This document shows, piece after piece, positions 59,583-64,000 of a stretch of 64,000 nucleotides of DNA. Within the stretch, counting starts at the first letter, position 1. Every line of letters begins with the position of its first letter. The position numbers and the translations under genes were made by a program. Source of the DNA: RGIG3528 sp045598045 (GTDB lineage Bacteria > Bacillota > Clostridia > Lachnospirales > Lachnospiraceae); contig JAZLLG010000044.1 of the NCBI GenBank assembly GCA_045598045.1, positions 29,161-93,160 on the forward strand, read 5' to 3'. The notes below the pieces were generated by a model, which was not told where the DNA came from, made no database searches, and saw nothing but the letters and a program-made list of their open reading frames with translations.

Positions 59583-61077
59583 TTTGTTTTGCTCCTTTCT
59601 TTATCGTGAATGAAATTGTCGTGCCGATTCCAAGCTCGCTTCTTGCGAAGACTCGCCCGCCGTGCTCTTCAACGATTTTCTGTACTATTGCCAGGCCTAT
59701 GCCTGTGCCTGCGCGCCCTGCCGTTCTGGACTTATCCGCACGGTAGAAGCGGTCAAATATGTGCGGCAACGCGGCTCTTGAAATGCCGATGCCGTTGTCC
59801 TGAACCGAAACTCTGACTGAATCCTCAGCATCCGTAAGGCGGACACTGATTTTTCCGTTTTTATTTTCATCCCTGTATTTAACCGCATTTCCGATGAGAT
59901 TGTTCATTACTCTTCGAATCTGCTCAACGTCCATAAGTACAAGGGTATCAGGCTTAATTTCAACGATGAACTCCGTTTCGAAATTCTTCATTTCAAGCTC
60001 GATGGAATAGTCGTCGACGCAATCCGCGAAGAAATCCTTTGCATTCAACACCTCAAACTTATACGGGAGCTTGTTTGTATCAAGCTTTGAGAAGTATGAG
60101 AGTTCATCTACAAGTGTTGTCATGTCGCTTGCTTTGACAACAATGGTTTTGAGATATTTATTACGTTTTTCGGGATTGTCCGCGACTCCGTCAAGGAGGC
60201 CTTCGGCATAACCCTTTATTGCAGTGAGCGGTGTCTTTAAATCATGTGAAACATTACTTACCATCTCACGTACATCCAACTCGTATTGGTCTTTTGAATC
60301 TATTTGCGTTTTCAGATGGCGCCGCATCTCTTCAAAGCAGGAACATAGTTCTCCGATTTCGTCCTTTTCCATACGTTCAAGCTTGAAATTAAGATTGCCG
60401 CCTCCGATTTCTTTTGCGACCATTCGCAAAGAATCGATGGGACGTATTATGCCGGAGAAGAGCCATGCGATTATGACGAAAGCGGTGATGAATATGGATA
60501 ACAACGCGAGGACAAAAATGGCATCCACTGTTGTTTTGATTCGTTGTGTAAGCAGGCTCGTGTCGGTGATTATGGCAAATATCCCGTCTGTACCGTCCGA
60601 AAAAGATATGCCTCCGGCTTTGAGAAGCAGCGGTTTTTTACCATTCAGAAACATGGAGATGCCCGTCTCGCTCGGTTCGCTCGTATTAAGCAAACGCAGC
60701 GTTTCGAGTATTTCGTCCCTGCAACCGTCAAAGCTCGAACTGCCGGCAAAGACTACCTCCTCGCCCCGCAGGACAACAAGATAGGAATCCCGGTCAACAA
60801 GCCCGTCGTTTATCTCATACAGCGTTTCTTCTTCAGTGAATGAATCAGGAGAAGAAGCTGCTTCGGATTTCAGTGTAGAGAACATCAAACCGGTCATTTC
60901 ATCCAGCATCTGAACCGGCTCGTTTACAAGAGACCACACTTCTGCCCGAACTCCGTGCGCATTGTTAAAGCGGCGAAGTTCAACTTTAAGCATTATGCCT
61001 CCGACACCTCCGATAAGTAAACACGGGAGCAATATTATCATTAAAAAAGCCACAACAAGCTTTTGCCTTAAAGTCAT
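59557..61077 (-). CDS. Sensor histidine kinase, membrane-bound
   Basis: A 506-residue kinase. Two membrane helices (~8-30 and ~184-208) enclose a ~150-residue extracellular sensor domain. HAMP (~210-262), HisKA with the H278 box SNVSHDLKTPLTAIKGY, and HATPase with NLIGNAVKYRD (N box), DNGIGIS, and AGTGIGLAIVQKI (G boxes). First gene of an operon with the response regulator. Confidence 0.94.
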   Translation of the reverse strand: MTLRQKLVVAFLMIILLPCLLIGGVGGIMLKVELRRFNNAHGVRAEVWSLVNEPVQMLDEMTGLMFSTLKSEAASSPDSFTEEETLYEINDGLVDRDSYLVVLRGEEVVFAGSSSFDGCRDEILETLRLLNTSEPSETGISMFLNGKKPLLLKAGGISFSDGTDGIFAIITDTSLLTQRIKTTVDAIFVLALLSIFITAFVIIAWLFSGIIRPIDSLRMVAKEIGGGNLNFKLERMEKDEIGELCSCFEEMRRHLKTQIDSKDQYELDVREMVSNVSHDLKTPLTAIKGYAEGLLDGVADNPEKRNKYLKTIVVKASDMTTLVDELSYFSKLDTNKLPYKFEVLNAKDFFADCVDDYSIELEMKNFETEFIVEIKPDTLVLMDVEQIRRVMNNLIGNAVKYRDENKNGKISVRLTDAEDSVRVSVQDNGIGISRAALPHIFDRFYRADKSRTAGRAGTGIGLAIVQKIVEEHGGRVFARSELGIGTTISFTIKKGAKQNGNQNTNS

Positions 61078-61117
61078 TTTTTACCCCGTATTATGTATCT
61101 TTTACACCTATTTATGC

Positions 61118-61146
61118 ATTATAACAAATTCTAAATTTTTTGTACA
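61118..61146 (-). promoter_or_regulatory. Promoter of the histidine kinase operon
   Basis: TGTACA (61141-61146), 17-bp spacer, TATAAT (61118-61123) on the minus strand; 41 nt before the kinase start. Confidence 0.65.
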
Positions 61147-61224
61147 CTAAATGACAGTAAATAATGAACTATTTTTTTCAACTATTTTATATCTATGCAT
61201 TTTATAAACAAACAGTCAAATCCC

Positions 61225-61253
61225 TTGACAAATAAGCAACGAGGGTTTATATA
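61225..61253 (+). promoter_or_regulatory. Promoter of the SAM riboswitch-metK unit
   Basis: TTGACA (61225-61230), 17-bp spacer, TATATA (61248-61253); the transcript should begin about 61260, just before the riboswitch. Confidence 0.75.
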
Positions 61254-61265
61254 TATGCCACTAAC

Positions 61266-61372
61266 AAATCTCTTATTAAGAGTGACGGAGAGTAAAACCT
61301 CTGTGAAGTCACGACAACCCCCTGTCAGGGAAGGTGCCAAGCTGAGCGATTTATCGATCAATAAGAGGATTC
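61266..61372 (+). promoter_or_regulatory. SAM-I riboswitch (S-box) controlling metK
   Basis: P1 is CTCTTATT (61270-61277) with AATAAGAG (61360-61367). Inside are the S-box signatures: AAGAGTGAC...GTCAC (P2), GGAG, TGAAGTCACGACAACC and GGTGCCAAGCTGAGCG before the P1 closing strand. Binding of SAM should favour the terminator that follows and repress metK. Confidence 0.93.
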
Positions 61373-61391
61373 AAGGTTTAACACTCTTGTG

Positions 61392-61419
61392 GTCCGCTTA
61401 TTATGCGGGCTGTTTTTTT
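61392..61419 (+). terminator. S-box terminator before metK
   Basis: GTCCGC (61392-61397) pairs with GCGGGC (61405-61410) with one G-T pair, loop of 7, then seven T (61413-61419). Confidence 0.85.
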
Positions 61420-61466
61420 ATGTATCGGCATTTTGCGCGTCGTTTTGCACTGTAGAAAGGAAAAAA

Positions 61467-62654
61467 ATGGATAAAAGAATTTTTACTTCAGAATCAGTAA
61501 CCGAAGGCCATCCCGACAAAGTCTGCGATCTCATTTCGGATTCGGTCCTCGACGCCATTATGGCTCAGGATCCCAATGCCCGTGTAGCCTGTGAAACAGC
61601 CTGCACAACAGGCATGGTGCTCGTCATGGGAGAAATTACCACAACAGCAAATGTTGATTATCAGAAAATTGTTCGAGATACCGTATGCGAAATCGGATAT
61701 ACGAATTCCGATATCGGCTTTGACGGAAAAACATGCAATGTCATGGTCGCTCTCGACAAGCAGTCAACAGACATCGCCATGGGCGTTGATAAAGCCCTGG
61801 AAGCAAAAGAAAACACAATGACAGATTCCGAGATTGCCGCTATCGGTGCCGGCGATCAGGGTATGATGTTCGGTTACGCAACAAACGAAACCCCCGAGCT
61901 TATGCCTCTTCCTATCTCACTCGCCCACAAGCTCACCAAAAAACTTACCGAGGTAAGAAAGAACGGAACTCTTCCCTATCTTCGTCCGGACGGAAAGTCA
62001 CAGGTAACCGTTGAGTACGATGAAAACGGTGCGCCTTGTCATGTTAACGCGATTGTCGTTTCCACACAGCACTCTCCGAAAGTTCCTCAGGAACAGATTC
62101 ACGAAGATATTCGTAAATACGTAATCGATCCTGTTATTCCGAAAGAATTCGTAAATGCATCAACAAAGTTCTTTATCAATCCCACAGGCCGTTTCGTTAT
62201 CGGCGGTCCTTGCGGTGACTCCGGTCTCACGGGAAGAAAGATTATCGTTGACACCTATGGCGGATATGCCCGTCACGGCGGCGGCGCCTTCTCAGGAAAG
62301 GACTGCACAAAGGTTGACCGTTCTGCCGCTTACGCAGCTCGCTACGTTGCCAAGAACATTGTTGCCGCAGGTCTTGCATCACGTTGTGAAATTCAGCTTT
62401 CCTACGCTATCGGTGTTGCAGAACCCACATCGGTAATGGTTGATACATTCGGAACCGGTAAGTTAAGCGACAACAAGCTCACGGAATTAATCCGCAAGGT
62501 ATTCGATCTTCGTCCTGCCGGCATCATTAAAATGCTTGACCTCCGTCGTCCCATTTACAAACAGACGGCAGCTTACGGTCATTTCGGAAGAAACGACATA
62601 AATGTTCCTTGGGAAAAGACAGATAAGGTCGAAGAACTTAAAGCCTTAATTTAG
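61467..62654 (+). CDS. metK: S-adenosylmethionine synthetase
   Basis: Makes SAM from methionine and ATP. The 395 residues start MDKRIFTSESVTEGHPDKVCD (ATG 61467, GAAAGG upstream; the frame extends 26 codons further up into the terminator but that part is not coding). Other markers: GAGDQGMMFGYA, GGPCGDSGLTGRKIIVDTYGG, GGGAFSGKDCTKVDRSAAY, and YGHFGR near the C-end. Controlled by the S-box. Confidence 0.97.
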   Translation: MDKRIFTSESVTEGHPDKVCDLISDSVLDAIMAQDPNARVACETACTTGMVLVMGEITTTANVDYQKIVRDTVCEIGYTNSDIGFDGKTCNVMVALDKQSTDIAMGVDKALEAKENTMTDSEIAAIGAGDQGMMFGYATNETPELMPLPISLAHKLTKKLTEVRKNGTLPYLRPDGKSQVTVEYDENGAPCHVNAIVVSTQHSPKVPQEQIHEDIRKYVIDPVIPKEFVNASTKFFINPTGRFVIGGPCGDSGLTGRKIIVDTYGGYARHGGGAFSGKDCTKVDRSAAYAARYVAKNIVAAGLASRCEIQLSYAIGVAEPTSVMVDTFGTGKLSDNKLTELIRKVFDLRPAGIIKMLDLRRPIYKQTAAYGHFGRNDINVPWEKTDKVEELKALI

Positions 62655-62690
62655 TTTTAATTGATATACATATAATTTGCGGTTATAATA

Positions 62691-62722
62691 GGTCTGATTT
62701 TCAAAAACAATCAGACCTTTTT
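62691..62722 (+). terminator. Terminator after metK
   Basis: GGTCTGATT (62691-62699) pairs with AATCAGACC (62709-62717), followed by TTTTT (62718-62722). Confidence 0.9.
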
Positions 62723-62763
62723 GTTTACCTTTACGCAAATATTCGCGCAGAAAGGAATTTCAC

Positions 62764-63858
62764 GTGAAAACAGCAAAGTATTCAATATCATCAATACGCC
62801 CCGGAATGGTTCTCGCAGAGGACGTTTACAATACTTCCGACCAGCTTGTCCTTAATGCCGGCACTGTTCTTACGGACAGAAGCATCACAAGGCTCAAGTT
62901 CTATTCCATCCACGAGGTTGTAATAAGCTCGGATTCCAAGCCTGCCGCAAAGTCCAAGTCCGCTCCGACTTCAGGCATTTCCACATACACCGAACGTGTT
63001 AAAAAGAGTGCGGATTATCGTATCTTTGCAAAAGCTTACAAATCCACCATCGACCTTTTCCAAAGCCGCGCGGAAGTTTTCGCCAGCACGCGTCGCGGGC
63101 TTGACGCCGACGAACTTCTTGAAAGCGCAAAAGCCACCTTCTCAACCGTCGGTACCACCGGAAAAATGTTTGATATGCTTATGTGTATCAGAAATCTCGA
63201 TGACATTACGTTCGTTCACGGCATGAACGTTGCGCTCATATGCATGCTTTTCGGCAAATGGCTCAACTATTCAAAAAAGGACTGCGACACACTTATGCTT
63301 GCCGGCCTTTTCCATGACATAGGTAAGCTGGAAGTACCTGAGGAAATCCTCAAAAAGAAAGGTGCGCTTACAAAAGAGGAATATGACGTCATCAAAGGAC
63401 ACCCGACCTCAGGTTATCATCTCCTCATGGACCAGAAGCTTGACAAGCGCGTTGTTCTTGCCGCCGTTCAGCATCATGAGCGTTGTGACGGCTCCGGATA
63501 CCCGAGCGGACTCAAGTCTTCGGATATCGAAGACTTTTCAAAGATAGTTACAATCGCCGATGTATATGACGCCATGACTTCTTCCCGTTGTTATCGTGGT
63601 CCCATTTGTCCTTTGGAGGTTATGAACATTTTCGAATCGGAAGGTCTCACGAAGTACGATCCTAAGTTCCTCCTTACATTCATGGACAACGTCGTTTCCA
63701 CATATCTTCACCAATATGTTCTGCTCAACAACGGAAACGTCGGTGAAATCGTCATGATAAACAAGCATTCTCCGGCGCGTCCCATCATCCGTATGCTAAA
63801 TTCCGAATGTATCGATCTCTCCAAAGAAAAAGACATCAGTATCGTCGGAATTGTATAA
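62764..63858 (+). CDS. Second HD-GYP domain protein, probable c-di-GMP phosphodiesterase
   Basis: A 364-residue paralogue of the protein at 49.8 kb. GTG start with AGAAAGG upstream. The N-terminal domain (IRPGMVLAEDVYNTSDQLVLNAGTVLT) and the C-terminal beta extension correspond. HD-GYP: GLFHDIGKLEVPEEIL, VQHHERCDGSGYPSGL, and IADVYDAMTSSRCYR. All key residues are intact. The N-terminal domain is about 35% alike by eye. It lies 109 nt after metK, with a terminator between, so it probably has its own promoter. Confidence 0.88.
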   Translation: MKTAKYSISSIRPGMVLAEDVYNTSDQLVLNAGTVLTDRSITRLKFYSIHEVVISSDSKPAAKSKSAPTSGISTYTERVKKSADYRIFAKAYKSTIDLFQSRAEVFASTRRGLDADELLESAKATFSTVGTTGKMFDMLMCIRNLDDITFVHGMNVALICMLFGKWLNYSKKDCDTLMLAGLFHDIGKLEVPEEILKKKGALTKEEYDVIKGHPTSGYHLLMDQKLDKRVVLAAVQHHERCDGSGYPSGLKSSDIEDFSKIVTIADVYDAMTSSRCYRGPICPLEVMNIFESEGLTKYDPKFLLTFMDNVVSTYLHQYVLLNNGNVGEIVMINKHSPARPIIRMLNSECIDLSKEKDISIVGIV

Positions 63859-63866
63859 AAATCATT

Positions 63867-63993
63867 ACCACCAGCTTAGCTGGTGGTTTGCTCTGCGGCT
63901 ATAAGCCGCTGTTCCCTGCTTGCCTCTAAAGAGGCTCTGAAAAGTTCGCCTTCCGCACTGCGGTCACGGGCTGGCTCTAAAGAGCCTCTTTTT
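63867..63993. repeat. Array of five short hairpins, last one a terminator
   Basis: Consecutive inverted repeats: ACCACCAGC/GCTGGTGGT (63867-63887), GCGGCT/AGCCGC (63895-63909), GCCTCT/AGAGGC (63922-63935), CCGCA/TGCGG (63953-63963), GGCTCT/AGAGCC (63973-63986) with TTTTT (63989-63993). The third and fifth share CTCTAAAGAG. The first serves as HD-GYP terminator; the whole array may be an IS200/IS605-like palindromic end or a structured RNA, continuing past the window. Confidence 0.55.
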
Positions 63994-64000
63994 ATTTGCC

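Overview
The window looks like a chromosome segment of an anaerobic, motile Gram-positive Clostridia, most likely Lachnospiraceae (Butyrivibrio/Pseudobutyrivibrio-like). Supporting signs are the dgt-dnaG-rpoD cluster, CdaA/YbbR, DnaD and DnaI primosome proteins, a SleB-type hydrolase, a type A RNase P RNA, a SAM-I (S-box) leader, a QueT transporter, HD-GYP and GGDEF/EAL proteins and a sigma-28-type flagellin promoter. This assignment is inference from gene content. No rRNA, tRNA, CRISPR array, intact insertion sequence or prophage is visible. Almost all genes lie on the minus strand in tightly packed runs.

Layout: 1-1.2 kb, end of a DUF4143-type ATPase. 1.2-3.6 kb, threonine synthase and a SleB-type hydrolase with a perfect consensus promoter. 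3.7-16.4 kb, a compact run read right to left: sugar-1-phosphate transferase, a divergent ClpX, hisC, queH, dgt, dnaG, rpoD, trmK, a TGS-containing nucleoside kinase, rnpB (RNase P RNA), then a protein with AP2-like DNA-binding modules. 16.5-18 kb, HtrA protease. 18-23.4 kb, six genes: two unknown membrane proteins, diadenylate cyclase CdaA, its YbbR partner, and an ABC-type polysaccharide exporter pair. 23.6-26.1 kb, uracil permease and AsnA. 26.3-35.3 kb, hflC, hflK, HAD phosphatase, phosphoglucomutase, a PEGA protein, CCA-adding enzyme with a decayed HD domain, and proS.

35.3-36.0 kb is the only long stretch without an intact gene. It holds a broken small gene, short repeats and a set of hairpins, and is probably a mobile-element scar. 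36-40 kb, glycogen phosphorylase and 4-alpha-glucanotransferase. 40.2-42.4 kb, a plus-strand pair of unknown accessory genes (zinc-ribbon protein and secreted, membrane-anchored protein). 42.5-49.7 kb, prs, DnaI-like loader, DnaD protein (with DnaA-box-like sites upstream), murC and a class A PBP. 49.7-54.8 kb, HD-GYP protein, flagellin, QueT behind a preQ1-like leader, asnS. 54.8-61.1 kb, an unusual run of histidine kinase, response regulator, aminotransferase and PAS-GGDEF-GAF-GGDEF-EAL protein leading into asnS. 61.2-64 kb, SAM riboswitch-metK, a second HD-GYP protein and a five-hairpin array at the window edge.

Themes: second-messenger signalling is dense (one c-di-AMP synthase, three c-di-GMP-type proteins next to flagellin). 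Envelope functions recur (HtrA, SleB, PBP, MurC, polysaccharide export). The most promising undescribed items are the AP2/HNH-like protein behind rnpB, the two unknown membrane proteins in front of cdaA, the divergent ClpX, the sigma factor with a long Lys/Ala/Pro/Glu repeat tail, and the 40.2-42.4 kb pair. I did not find one unmistakably novel multi-gene system.
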